From Sandaracinus amylolyticus (GTDB lineage: Bacteria > Myxococcota_A > Polyangia > Polyangiales > Sandaracinaceae): a stretch of DNA of 64,000 nucleotides. The notes beneath the pieces were generated by a model. It did no database searches. It was given only the letters and a program-made list of their open reading frames with translations, and had not been told where the DNA came from. Made by a program: the position numbers and the translations under genes. Positions 33,679-42,076 of this stretch are shown in pieces (the stretch's first letter is position 1; each line of letters opens with the position of its first letter). The stretch lies in contig NZ_CP011125.1 of NCBI RefSeq assembly GCF_000737325.1, positions 1,488,001 to 1,552,000 on the forward strand, in the 5' to 3' direction.

Positions 33679-34755
33679 TCAGGCTGCGATTGGCGCGGCG
33701 TGCTGCTCGCGCATCAGCCACGTGCCGGCGGGGAAGGGGACGTCGCGCCGGCCTCGGTGCCAAGCCTCGAACGCGTGTCGATATGCGGTGCGGAACGCTC
33801 GGACGCGCGCTGCAGACTCGCGTCGAACGTCGTCGCCGGCGCGGCCGACGGCGAACGACGGATTCGTGGCGCGCACGGGCTCCCACGAGCGGGCCCGGCG
33901 GAATGGCGAGATCCGGGCGCAGCGATCGGCACCGAGGAACGTGCCCTGTTGCGCTCGGACGTTCGCGCGCGCAGCGGACTCGAGCGACGCGAGCTCGTGC
34001 GCAACCAGCGTGCGGAACTCGTCGGCGTCCATCCGGAGCTCGCGAGCGGCGCGCGGCATCTCGAGGCGGAGCTCGGCGTGGGGAGGCCACTTGTCGTCGT
34101 CGGCCGCGAAGTACTCGCTCGGACGCGGAGTGCGCCAGGTCGCAGTGCCGATCTCGCGTGGCCGCGTCGTCAGGCCGGGCCAGTCCTTCGCCCGCGGCAC
34201 GAGCCGCGCCGCGACGGGATTCGCGATCGCGTAGGCGATCTTCTCGGCGACCGCGCTGGGCGTGCGCAGCTCGACGACGCTCGTGGGTTCGTGGTCCCAG
34301 ACCGCGCCTTCCCAACGACGCACGACCTTCGTCGCGAGCGCGACGTGGCGATGGAGGTAGTGGAGGAAGACCGGGAGGCGACCAGCGGGATCGGAGACGA
34401 CGAGGTGCTCGTGCGTGCTCATCAGGACGGCGGCGTGGACGCGCACTCCCGTGCGCTGCGCCGCGATGGCGAGCACGTAGCGGAAGATGCGCTCGATGCG
34501 CGGATCGGGCGCGAAGAGGTGGTAGCGACGAAGCGTGCGGCGCGTGACGAGGTAGACGGCGCCGGGCTCGAGCAGGCGAGGTTGGGTCACGGGCTGCGGG
34601 ATGCGCACGACGTGTGCCGGTCGTTCGGCGGTGAAATGCCGGGGAAAACGCAACGTGGGTCGGGCGGAATGGCGGGCGGCGCCTGGCGGCCGCCAGCCCG
34701 CGACGGCGCTGCTCCCGAGCCACCCACGCGAAACGTGCACCGGTCGCCCGAACAT
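33679..34755 (-). CDS. RAYT/Y1-transposase-like protein, probably domesticated
   Basis: A 358-residue protein. Residues about 60-165 show the Y1_Tnp pattern: GAVYLVTRRTLRRYHLF, the HUH metal site as HEH (115-117) in LMSTHEHLVVSDP, and LPVFLHYLHRHVALATKVV followed by GAVWD. In active RAYTs the helix after LK contains the nucleophilic Tyr (YAxYxN); here that position reads VALATK, so the Tyr seems to be missing. The rest (FRTLVAHELASLESAARANV) is not typical of transposases. No terminal repeats were found around it. It is divergent from menB with 101 bp between. Probably an immobile, domesticated relative. The N-terminal 50 residues may not be translated. Confidence 0.7.
   Translation of the reverse strand: MFGRPVHVSRGWLGSSAVAGWRPPGAARHSARPTLRFPRHFTAERPAHVVRIPQPVTQPRLLEPGAVYLVTRRTLRRYHLFAPDPRIERIFRYVLAIAAQRTGVRVHAAVLMSTHEHLVVSDPAGRLPVFLHYLHRHVALATKVVRRWEGAVWDHEPTSVVELRTPSAVAEKIAYAIANPVAARLVPRAKDWPGLTTRPREIGTATWRTPRPSEYFAADDDKWPPHAELRLEMPRAARELRMDADEFRTLVAHELASLESAARANVRAQQGTFLGADRCARISPFRRARSWEPVRATNPSFAVGRAGDDVRRESAARVRAFRTAYRHAFEAWHRGRRDVPFPAGTWLMREQHAAPIAA
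34683..34696. repeat. 14-bp perfect palindrome CTGGCGGCCGCCAG
   Basis: It lies inside the 5' part of the RAYT-like frame. It is REP-like in shape but only one copy was noticed in this window. Confidence 0.4.
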
Positions 34756-34856
34756 CGCGGCGCCCGTCTCGGATCACTCACCGACGTTGAGCCGTCCGCC
34801 CACCGCGACCCCCGCCCGTCCGCGCTCACGACCGCCGTGCTACATCGCGCGCCATC

Positions 34857-35753
34857 ATGGTCTCCGCGATCTTCGACGCGTCTCGCTGGGAGCCCGTGCC
34901 GGGCTTCGACTTCACCGACATCACCTATCACCGCGCGAAGGAGCGCGGCACCGTGCGCATCGCGTTCCACCGCCCCGAGGTGCGCAACGCGTTCCGCCCA
35001 CACACCGTCGACGAGCTCTGCACCGCGCTCGAGCACGCCCGCACCTCGAGCGACGTCGGCGTCGTGTTGCTGACCGGCAACGGCCCGTCCCCGAAGGACG
35101 GCGGCTGGGCCTTCTGCTCGGGCGGCGATCAACGCGTCCGCGGCAAGGACGGCTACAAGTACGAAGGCGCCGACGCCGGGAAGATCGACCCCGCGCGCCT
35201 CGGCCGCCTCCACATCCTCGAGGCGCAGCGCCTGATCCGCTTCATGCCGAAGGTCGTCATCGCAGTCGTCCCAGGTTGGGCCGTCGGCGGCGGGCACTCG
35301 CTCCACGTCGTCTGCGACATGACGCTCGCGAGCGAGGAGCACGCGCTCTTCCGCCAGACCGACGCGGACGTCGCGAGCTTCGACGGCGGCTTCGGCTCCG
35401 CGTACCTCGCGCGCCAGGTCGGACAGAAGCGCGCACGAGAGATCTTCTTCGTCTCGAAGAACTACTCGGCGCGCGACGCATTCGAGATGGGCATGGTGAA
35501 CGCCGTGGTTCCGCACGCCGACCTCGAGAAGGTCGCGCTCGAGTGGGCCGCCGACATCAACACCAAGAGCCCGACCGCGATCCGGATGCTCAAGTACGCG
35601 TTCAACCTCGTCGACGACGGGCTCGTCGGCCAGCAGCTCTTCGCCGGCGAAGCGACCCGGCTCGCCTACGGTACCGAAGAAGCCCAGGAAGGCCGCGACG
35701 CGTTCGTCCAGAAGCGCCCCCGCGACTTCAAGAAGTTCCCCTGGCACTACTGA
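34857..35753 (+). CDS. menB: 1,4-dihydroxy-2-naphthoyl-CoA synthase
   Basis: A 298-residue crotonase-fold enzyme that converts o-succinylbenzoyl-CoA to DHNA-CoA in menaquinone synthesis. Motifs closely match MenB: FHRPEVRNAFRPHTVDEL, AFCSGGDQRVRG, PGWAVGGGHSLHVVCDMTLAS (oxyanion hole), SFDGGFGSAYLARQVGQKRAREIFF (with the catalytic-site Asp) and a C-terminus EEAQEGRDAFVQKRPRDFKKF. The long insertion GKDGYKYEGADAG is also typical. It is alone: no other men genes lie within the window, so the rest of the pathway must be elsewhere. It probably has its own promoter in the 101-bp gap. Confidence 0.95.
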   Translation: MVSAIFDASRWEPVPGFDFTDITYHRAKERGTVRIAFHRPEVRNAFRPHTVDELCTALEHARTSSDVGVVLLTGNGPSPKDGGWAFCSGGDQRVRGKDGYKYEGADAGKIDPARLGRLHILEAQRLIRFMPKVVIAVVPGWAVGGGHSLHVVCDMTLASEEHALFRQTDADVASFDGGFGSAYLARQVGQKRAREIFFVSKNYSARDAFEMGMVNAVVPHADLEKVALEWAADINTKSPTAIRMLKYAFNLVDDGLVGQQLFAGEATRLAYGTEEAQEGRDAFVQKRPRDFKKFPWHY

Positions 35754-35763
35754 CCGGCCCCCC

Positions 35764-35794
35764 GGGTGTCACGAGCCCGACGCTCGCGACACCC
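35764..35794. terminator. Hairpin between convergent menB and peptidoglycan-binding gene
   Basis: A 12-bp stem with one mismatch (35764-35775 with 35783-35794), loop CCCGACG, 11 bp after the menB stop. It is placed to end both convergent transcripts. No long T-run follows. Confidence 0.6.
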
Positions 35795-35804
35795 ACCCGC
35801 CGTT

Positions 35805-36161
35805 TCAGCTCGATCGCTTCGCACCCACGTTCGATGCGCCACCCGGCTCGGCGTGGCTCCCAGGCGTGCGCTGCGCGCGCTTCGCGAGCTCCTCGGCGTC
35901 CGCACGCTTCGCGCTCCACCCGTATCCGATCTGCGCCCGCACGAGCTTGCGCGTCCCTTCGCCGACGATCCCGTCGACCGTGTAGCCGAACATCGTCTGC
36001 AGCTCGGTCACCGCGCGCTCGGTCGCGTCGCCGAAGATCCCGTCGGCGTCGAGGTCGTAGCCGAGCCGCCCCAGGTCGCGCTGCAGCTCGCGCACGTCGT
36101 CGCCCCGCGAGCCCTTCTTCAGGATGCGCGCCTCGCCCGTCGTCTGCGTCTCGTTCTTCAT
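35805..36161 (-). CDS. Peptidoglycan-binding domain protein
   Basis: A 118-residue protein starting at MKNETQT, 5-6 bp after a strong AGGAGG; the longer frame with 20 more residues is less likely. Residues about 15-70 form one PG_binding_1 domain: ILKKGSRGDDVRELQRDLGRLGYDLDADGIFGDATERAVTELQ. No signal peptide is seen, which is unusual for this domain, although similar leaderless proteins occur in myxobacteria and as tailocin parts. The tail is Ala/Lys-rich. It is divergent from the antiporter gene. Confidence 0.8.
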   Translation of the reverse strand: MKNETQTTGEARILKKGSRGDDVRELQRDLGRLGYDLDADGIFGDATERAVTELQTMFGYTVDGIVGEGTRKLVRAQIGYGWSAKRADAEELAKRAQRTPGSHAEPGGASNVGAKRSS

Positions 36162-36293
36162 CGCGTCCACCTCCTCGCGCACCGAGAAGCAGCCGCGGTG
36201 CCGGCACCGTCGCGAGGTCACGCGCCACGCCGTGCGTCTCCTCGTCGAACTTGCTCGCGATCCCTCGCGATTTCGTTAGGATGCGGGCACCGC

Positions 36294-37820
36294 ATGAGGC
36301 ACACGCTCGAAGGCTCGATGCTGATCCTCGCGGTGGGATCGGCAGTCGCGATCGCAGCCAAGCGCATCGGCGTCCCCTACAACGTCGCGCTCGTGCTCGT
36401 CGGCCTGGGGCTCGTGCTCTTCGGCGTCCTCCCACCTTCGCCGCTCGATCCCGAGCTCATCTTGGTCGGCGTGCTGCCCGTCCTCGTGTTCGAGGGCGCG
36501 CTCTTCGCCAACCTCGACCACCTCCGCGAAGCCCGCAATCCGATCCTCACGCTCGCCATCCCCGGCGTCGCGATCTCGCTCGTCGGCACCGCGCTCGTCG
36601 CAACGTGGGTCCTCGATCTGCCCTTCGCGGTCGCCCTCGTCCTCGGCGCGCTCCTCGCGATCACCGACACCGTCAGCGTGCTCCTAGCGTTCCGCGCGGT
36701 GCGCGTTCCTCAACGCCTCGCCGCGATCATGGAGGGCGAGAGCCTCTTCAACGACGGTACGGCCCTCGTCCTCGTCGCGACGGCCGCCGCGATCGCGAGC
36801 GGCGGGACCGCCGACGCCGTCACCGTGAGCCGCTCCCTCTCGATCGCGATCATCGGCGGCGCGCTCTTCGGCGTGATCTTCGGCGCCCTCGGCGCCGCCG
36901 CGCTCCGCGCCACCCCCGATCACCTCACCGCGGTGCTCGTCACCATCGTGACCGTGTTCGGCGCGTCGCTGATCGCCGAGGAGGTCCACACCTCGCCGGT
37001 CATCGCCGTCGTCATCGTCGGTCTCGTGCTCGGCCGCGCCGCGCGTCGCTCGCTGCCGCCCTCGCGCGTGCTCGCGCTGCACGGCTTCTGGGAGACGATC
37101 GGGTTCGCGCTCAACGTCTTCGTGTTCCTCCTCGTGGGCATGCAGATCGACGCGGCCACGCTCTGGGAGGAAGCCCCGTCGATCCTGCTCGCGCTCGCCG
37201 CGCTCCACGCGGGCCGCGCGCTCGCGGTGTACGGCGGGTTCGGCGCGCTGCGCGTCGCGATGCGGGAGCGCCTCCCGGTGCGCTGGCAGCACGTGATGGT
37301 CGCCGGGAACATCAAGGGCTCGCTCTCGATGGCGGCCGTGCTCGCGATCCCCGACTCGGTGCCGTTCAAGCAGCGCCTCGTCGTGATCGTGTTCGGGGTC
37401 ACGTTCGTCACGCTGGTCACGCAAGCGCTGCCCTTCGCGCGCGTCCTGCGTTGGCTCGGCGTGGTCGAGCACGGGGCCGATCCCGCCGTCGCCACCGCCC
37501 GCGCGCGGCTCGTCGCGGCGCGACGCGGCCAGGCCGAGCTCGACGCGCTCCACGACGCGGGGCTCGTCTCGCGGCGCGCGCACGCGGAGAAGCGCGCCCG
37601 CCTCCAGCGCGAGCTGCTCGAGGCCGAGCGCACGCTGCGTGCCGCGGAGATCGAGGGAGACGACGTGCACGTCGAGACGGCGGTGCTCGATGCGCAGCGC
37701 GCCGCGCTGATCGACGCCGTCCGACGAGGCGTGCTCGAGGGTGACGCGGCGGAGGCGCAGCTCGCCGCGATCGACGAGCGCATCCTCCGCTTGCGCGAAC
37801 AGGAGCACCACGAGGCATGA
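36294..37820 (+). CDS. CPA1-family Na+/H+ antiporter (NhaP-like)
   Basis: A 508-residue protein. The start at MRHTLEGSMLIL precedes about twelve membrane helices. CPA1 landmarks: LPVLVFEGALFANLDHL in helix 3-4, AITDTVSVLLAFRAVRVP where the usual ATDPVAV Asp is kept, and EGESLFNDGTALVL with the ND pair. The second half holds NVFVFLLVGMQI and GNIKGSLSMAAVLAIP. The C-terminal 120 residues are a cytosolic, Arg/Glu/Ala-rich coiled coil. It forms an operon with the following RCK protein: ATG and TGA overlap at 37817-37820. It probably exports Na+ or K+ in exchange for protons. Confidence 0.9.
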   Translation: MRHTLEGSMLILAVGSAVAIAAKRIGVPYNVALVLVGLGLVLFGVLPPSPLDPELILVGVLPVLVFEGALFANLDHLREARNPILTLAIPGVAISLVGTALVATWVLDLPFAVALVLGALLAITDTVSVLLAFRAVRVPQRLAAIMEGESLFNDGTALVLVATAAAIASGGTADAVTVSRSLSIAIIGGALFGVIFGALGAAALRATPDHLTAVLVTIVTVFGASLIAEEVHTSPVIAVVIVGLVLGRAARRSLPPSRVLALHGFWETIGFALNVFVFLLVGMQIDAATLWEEAPSILLALAALHAGRALAVYGGFGALRVAMRERLPVRWQHVMVAGNIKGSLSMAAVLAIPDSVPFKQRLVVIVFGVTFVTLVTQALPFARVLRWLGVVEHGADPAVATARARLVAARRGQAELDALHDAGLVSRRAHAEKRARLQRELLEAERTLRAAEIEGDDVHVETAVLDAQRAALIDAVRRGVLEGDAAEAQLAAIDERILRLREQEHHEA

Positions 37821-38497
37821 GGATCGTCATCGTCGGAGGTGGTCTCGCGGGGACGAACCTCGCGCTCGCGCTGGGCGGCGCAGGACACGACGTGACCCTC
37901 GTCGACCGGGATCCCTCGATCGCGGCGCGTGGGTTCGCGGAGCACGGCCTCGCCGCGATCGTCGGCGACGGCACCGATCCCCGGGTGCTCACGGACGCCG
38001 ACGTGGGCCGCGCGGACGTCGTGGCGGCGATGCTCCGTCGCGACGCCGACAACCTCGCCGTCGCCGCGATCGCGCGCTCGTTCGGCGCCAAGCGCATCCT
38101 CGCCCGCCTCCGCGATCCGGCGTACCGAACGATCTACGCGCGCGCCGGCATCGACCAGGTCTTCGGCGAGATCGAGACGATGGTCGGCGCGCTCTCCGTC
38201 GCGATGGAGCACCCGCGCGTGACGCACTCGATGGTGCTCGGCACCGGGGACTCCATCGCGTTCGAGATCGTCGTGCCCGAGCGCGCCGAGGTCGCGGGAC
38301 GCACCGTGCGCGAGATCGGCACCTCTCAGGAGTTCCCTCGCGGCGCGGTGATCGCGGGCATCGCCGCGGAGAACGGGAGCGTCGTCGCGCCGCGCGGCGA
38401 CTCGGTCGTGCGCGGCGGGCACTCGGTGCTCTGCGTCTCGCGCCGCGAGGACGTCGCGACCACGATCGATCTGCTCACGCGGGTTCGGGCGTCGTAG
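37817..38497 (+). CDS. TrkA-type RCK regulator of the antiporter
   Basis: A 226-residue protein. The N-terminal half is a TrkA_N Rossmann domain: MRIVIVGGGLAGTNLALALGGAGHDVTLVDRD with a clean GxGxxG-like motif and the acidic Asp for NAD. The C-terminal half is a TrkA_C domain (FEIVVPERAEVAGRTVREIG; RGDSVVRGGHSVLCV). Such proteins gate K+ transporters in response to NAD(H) or cyclic di-AMP. It is coupled to the CPA1 antiporter gene and should regulate it. Its last 23 bp overlap the end of the convergent KefC-like gene. Confidence 0.92.
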   Translation: MRIVIVGGGLAGTNLALALGGAGHDVTLVDRDPSIAARGFAEHGLAAIVGDGTDPRVLTDADVGRADVVAAMLRRDADNLAVAAIARSFGAKRILARLRDPAYRTIYARAGIDQVFGEIETMVGALSVAMEHPRVTHSMVLGTGDSIAFEIVVPERAEVAGRTVREIGTSQEFPRGAVIAGIAAENGSVVAPRGDSVVRGGHSVLCVSRREDVATTIDLLTRVRAS

Positions 38498-40181
38498 GCG
38501 CGGTCGCGGGCGGCGGCGAGCTCTCGGAGCGCATCGACGCGACGTCGCGCTCGACCTCGACCGGAGGCACGTCCAGCGCGCGCAGCGTGCGCGCGCCGAG
38601 CGCCAGCGCGAGCTCGAGCTCCGAGAACACGGCCTCCGTCGCGCCCGTCTGGTGCAGCACGCGCTGCTCGTCGGCGTGGTGCGTGCGCACGTACACGTCG
38701 ATGTCGGGTCGGATCGCGAGCGCGTTCTCCACCGCACATCGCGCGGCGATGCGATCGGGCAGACACACCACCAGCGCGCGCGCGCCGCGCACGTCCGCGC
38801 GCTCGAGCACGTCCGAGCTCGACGCGTCGCCGAGCACCGCGTGCACCCCGTGACGGGCCAGCGAGCGCACGATGCGGCGGTCCTCCTCGACCACGACGTA
38901 CGGGATGTGCCGTCGCTCGAGCAGCCGCGCGACGACCTCGCCCACGCGACCGTGGCCGCACACCACGACGTGACCCACCTTCGACGTGCCCTCGGGCTCC
39001 TCGCTCTCGCCGCGCTGCGGGGAGATGCGACGGAGCACGCGCGCGCCGACGCCCACGACGTACGGCGACAGCAGGATGCTCACGATCGTCCCCGAGACGA
39101 GCACGTCGAAGACGTCCCTCGAGAGCACCCCGCGCTCGGCGCCGATCGTCGCGAGCAGGAACGAGAACTCGCCGGACTGCGCGAGCCCGAGCGCGACCAT
39201 CCGCTCGACGCGCTTGGGCAGGTGCAGCGCGCGCGCGAGCACCAGGTTGATCGTCCCCTTGCCGATCACGATCGCGCCCGCCGTGAGCGCGATCAGCGGC
39301 GCGTGCGACACCACGAACCCGGGGTCGACCAGCATGCCGACCGACACGAAGAAGAGCCCCGAGAAGAGATCGCGCAGGGGCATCATGTCGCGCAACACGC
39401 GGTGCGCGTGGTCCGACTCGCTCACGACCACGCCCGCGATGAACGCCCCGAGCGCCAGCGAGACACCGAGCCACGACGCGAGCCACGCCATCGCGAGCGC
39501 CATGACGGCGATGCTCAGCAGGAAGATCTCGCGGTTCCGCAGCGACGCGGCGAGCGCGACGAGCTTCGGCACCAGCCAGAGCGCGCACGGCGAGAGCACG
39601 AGCAAGTACAAGAGCGCGCTCCCGATCGACTGCGCGATGCCCGCGCCTCCGGGATCGTCCTCGTGCGCGAGCGCGGTCAGCGCCGCGGCGAGGAGGATCG
39701 TCGAGAGATCCTGGATCGACGACCACGCGAACCCGATGTGCCCCCACTCCTGCTCGCCTTCCTTGCGCTCGTAGACCACGCGCGCGAGCACCGTGCTCGA
39801 CGAGTTCGACACGACGGCACCGAACGCGAACGACTCGATCGCGCTCCACCCGAGCGCGTGACCGATCCCCATGCCGAGCAGGATCGTCGCCGCGACCTGC
39901 GTGCCGGCGACCGCCAGCAGGCGCGGGCCCCGACGCAAGAGATCACGCACCGAGAGCTGCACGCCGACCACGAACATCAGGAACACGATCCCGATCTCCG
40001 CGAGCTGCTCGATGACGCTGGGCGTGGCGACGGGCCCCGGCGTCAGCGTGCCGACGACGACGCCCGCGAGCACGAACCCGCTGAGGACCGACTGGCGCGC
40101 GCAGGAAGCGAGCGTCGCGCCGACGAGCGCGACCGCGAGCGCCGCGAGCAGGTGCAGCGAGAGCGTCCCCGTGACGTTCAT
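38475..40181 (-). CDS. KefC/YbaL-type CPA2 cation/proton antiporter with fused RCK domain
   Basis: A 568-residue protein. About twelve membrane helices cover residues 5-390, with the CPA2 patterns LAEIGIVFLMFVVGVQLSVRDL, VSNSSSTVLARVVYE and GAFIAGVVVSESDHAH. Residues about 415-540 are a fused TrkA_N domain (GHVVVCGHGRVGEVVARLLERRHIPYVVVEEDRRIV). The Ser-rich SNSSSTVL motif replaces the usual SSTAIV. Its 3' end overlaps the convergent RCK gene by 23 bp (38475-38497), so full-length transcripts of the two would be antisense to each other. Probably potassium/proton exchange under redox or nucleotide control. Confidence 0.92.
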   Translation of the reverse strand: MNVTGTLSLHLLAALAVALVGATLASCARQSVLSGFVLAGVVVGTLTPGPVATPSVIEQLAEIGIVFLMFVVGVQLSVRDLLRRGPRLLAVAGTQVAATILLGMGIGHALGWSAIESFAFGAVVSNSSSTVLARVVYERKEGEQEWGHIGFAWSSIQDLSTILLAAALTALAHEDDPGGAGIAQSIGSALLYLLVLSPCALWLVPKLVALAASLRNREIFLLSIAVMALAMAWLASWLGVSLALGAFIAGVVVSESDHAHRVLRDMMPLRDLFSGLFFVSVGMLVDPGFVVSHAPLIALTAGAIVIGKGTINLVLARALHLPKRVERMVALGLAQSGEFSFLLATIGAERGVLSRDVFDVLVSGTIVSILLSPYVVGVGARVLRRISPQRGESEEPEGTSKVGHVVVCGHGRVGEVVARLLERRHIPYVVVEEDRRIVRSLARHGVHAVLGDASSSDVLERADVRGARALVVCLPDRIAARCAVENALAIRPDIDVYVRTHHADEQRVLHQTGATEAVFSELELALALGARTLRALDVPPVEVERDVASMRSESSPPPATAPTTPEPA

Positions 40182-40274
40182 GGCCCGCGCGAGAAGCGGG
40201 ACCGGGCGGCGCGGCGCGGATGCATGCTCTTCATCTCTGCGCGCGAGCGCCCGCGAAAAGGGGCCCGCGCGCGA

Positions 40275-41057
40275 TCAGGCGACGACGCCCCGGAGCGAGA
40301 GCCCGCGCCACGGCGACGGGCGGAGCAGCTCGTCGGTGCACACGATCCAGTCGGCGAGCGTTCGGTCGGCGAGAGCGACCCGTCCCTCCAGCCCGTCGGG
40401 CAGCGCGCCCGTGGCGAGCACCACGCCGTAGCCGCGCACGTCGAGCGACCCTTCGAGCGCGTGCTCCATCATCGCGTGCCCGAACACGAGCACCGCGGCG
40501 TGCCCCGCATCGCGCAGCCGGCGCAGCGCGTCCTCGTCGCCGCGCTCGTGGGCGTGCTTCGCGTGCTCGACGTGCTCACCGGTGACCAGCACCACGATCC
40601 CGCCCTCGTCGAGCATCGCGAGCGCATCCTGCTCGCGGGTCCGTGCGCTGGGCAGACGCTCGGCGTCGCGCGGCAGCACCGCGTCGAGGATCGCGAGCTG
40701 GCGCGCGGTCAGCGCGCGCTTGCTGCGCGGGAACGCCGCCCACACCAGCGCGTTCGTGAGGTCGTGCCACGAGCGCTCGCGGGTCGGCACGCGCCGGTGC
40801 ACGTCGATGCGCACCTCGTAGAGCGCGTCGCGATCGACCGGACCGCGTCGCCGCCGCGTCTTCACCTGCGGCTCCAGCGCGACGCCGGGCTCGATCGAGA
40901 GCCGATCGTGCAGCGTCGCGTCGAGCTCGCCGACGCTGGGAAACCGTGCGAATCGCGCGAGGCGCGCGGCCCACGGCGACACCGACGCGAGCACCGGGCT
41001 CGAGAGCAACGCGCCGTGCCACGGCTCGCGCAGATCGGTCGGCGTCCGTCCGTGCAT
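40275..41057 (-). CDS. DUF3025 family protein
   Basis: A 260-residue protein starting at MHGRTPTDL. The signature of DUF3025 is SWHDLTNALVWAAFPRSKRALTARQ (about residues 90-114). Two acidic/His patches follow (VTGEHVEHAKHAHERGDED; VFGHAMMEHALEGSLDVRGYG), consistent with an uncharacterised metal-dependent or nucleotide-related fold. The biochemical role of the family is unknown. It is divergent from the methyltransferase-like gene with 57 bp between the starts and follows the antiporter on the same strand after 93 bp. Confidence 0.8.
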   Translation of the reverse strand: MHGRTPTDLREPWHGALLSSPVLASVSPWAARLARFARFPSVGELDATLHDRLSIEPGVALEPQVKTRRRRGPVDRDALYEVRIDVHRRVPTRERSWHDLTNALVWAAFPRSKRALTARQLAILDAVLPRDAERLPSARTREQDALAMLDEGGIVVLVTGEHVEHAKHAHERGDEDALRRLRDAGHAAVLVFGHAMMEHALEGSLDVRGYGVVLATGALPDGLEGRVALADRTLADWIVCTDELLRPSPWRGLSLRGVVA

Positions 41058-41114
41058 CGCGACCGGCGAGCTTGCCACGTGCAGACACGCGCGGCGCGCC
41101 CATACTCCGCTGCG

Positions 41115-41801
41115 ATGCTGCCCCGCGAGCTCCTCGCCGAAGCGAGCACACCGGCCGGCGAACCGATCACCCTGGCGCGCGAGGGCGTCTCGCTCGTCGT
41201 CCGCGTGCGCAACGAAGTGCTGATGTCGAGCCGGGTGCACGGCTCGGAGGAGGCGATGGCCGAGGTCGGCTGCGCGGGCTTGCGAGAGCGTCGCGGCGTG
41301 CGCGTGCTGATCGGCGGGCTCGGCCTCGGGTACACGGTGCGCGCCGCGCTCGACGCGCTCGGATCGGACGCCGAGGTCGTCGTGCGCGAGCTGATCCCCG
41401 CGCTGGTCGAGTGGAACCGAGGCACGCTCGGCGAGCTCGCCGGTCGTCCGCTCGACGATCCGCGAGTGCGCGTCGAGATCGGCGACGTCGGTGACGCGCT
41501 CGAGCCGAGCCGCTTCGACGCGATCCTGCTCGACGTGGACAACGGCCCCGAGGCGCTGACGGTGCCGTCGAACGCGCGGCTCTACGGCGCGCGCGGGCTC
41601 GAGCGGCTGCGCACGTCGCTGCGCCCCGGCGGCGCGCTCGTCGTGTGGTCGGCGTTCGAGAGCCCGCGCTTCGCGCGCGCGCTGCGGGCGGCGGGCCTGA
41701 ACGGCGAGGTCGTCCGGGTGCGCGCCCGCGGCAAGGTCGCGCGCGGCTCGCGTCATCTGCTGTACGTCGGACGAGCGGCGCGGCTGCGCAGCGTGTCCTG
41801 A
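41115..41801 (+). CDS. Spermidine-synthase-like methyltransferase-fold protein
   Basis: A 228-residue protein. The N-terminal part (MLPRELLAEASTPAG) is followed by VRVLIGGLGLGYTVRAALDAL, the SAM/dcSAM-binding glycine loop, then VVRELIPALVEWN (acidic residue at the end of strand 2) and RFDAILLDVDNGPE, the acidic motif of spermidine synthases. The usual N-terminal beta-hairpin domain of true spermidine synthases is short or missing. It is likely to bind dcSAM or SAM; polyamine synthesis is uncertain. The same short form occurs widely in Gram-negative genomes. Confidence 0.8.
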   Translation: MLPRELLAEASTPAGEPITLAREGVSLVVRVRNEVLMSSRVHGSEEAMAEVGCAGLRERRGVRVLIGGLGLGYTVRAALDALGSDAEVVVRELIPALVEWNRGTLGELAGRPLDDPRVRVEIGDVGDALEPSRFDAILLDVDNGPEALTVPSNARLYGARGLERLRTSLRPGGALVVWSAFESPRFARALRAAGLNGEVVRVRARGKVARGSRHLLYVGRAARLRSVS

Positions 41802-41820
41802 GCAGCCGCCCGCCGCAGCG

Positions 41821-41958
41821 GGCAGTGCCAACGAAGCGCTCGGCTGCTCGGATTGCGCAGAGGATCTCGGCTACGTGCGGCAGATCGACCCCGCGCTGCG
41901 CGACGAGCTCGATCACGTGATCAGCGTGCTGGTCCGCATCGCTCGAAGAACGGGGTGA
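41821..41958 (+). pseudogene. 3' remnant of a four-helix-bundle (S23/IVS-type) protein gene
   Basis: The frame reads GSANEALGCSDCAEDLGYVR then QIDPALRDELDHVISVLVRI and ARRTG before TGA (41956-41958). This matches the C-terminal half of the four-helix-bundle proteins (23S rRNA intervening-sequence protein family) that are abundant in myxobacteria: GSAxEA..., a helix, DPALxxxLDxVxxxLxRL. The N-terminal two helices and any start codon are missing; the methyltransferase-like gene ends 20 bp before the fragment. It is probably a decayed gene truncated by a deletion. Confidence 0.6.
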
Positions 41959-42076
41959 GCGACGGTGAGGCGCGACGCGCGCGCGGATCCTCGCTCCTCG
42001 CGCGCTCGCCCCCACGCGCCGCCGCTCCTCGCGCTCGCCCCGCCGTCGCCGTCGCCGTCGCCGTCGCGCCCGCCCC

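Noticed and set aside
31950-34660. Shared CGCAACGTGGGT sequence on both sides of the CrtISO-like and RAYT-like genes
   Set aside because: Only 12 bases match and the flanks diverge; too short to call a target-site duplication or transposon end.
34857-35753. Menaquinone biosynthesis operon
   Set aside because: MenB stands alone; the neighbours are unrelated to quinone synthesis.
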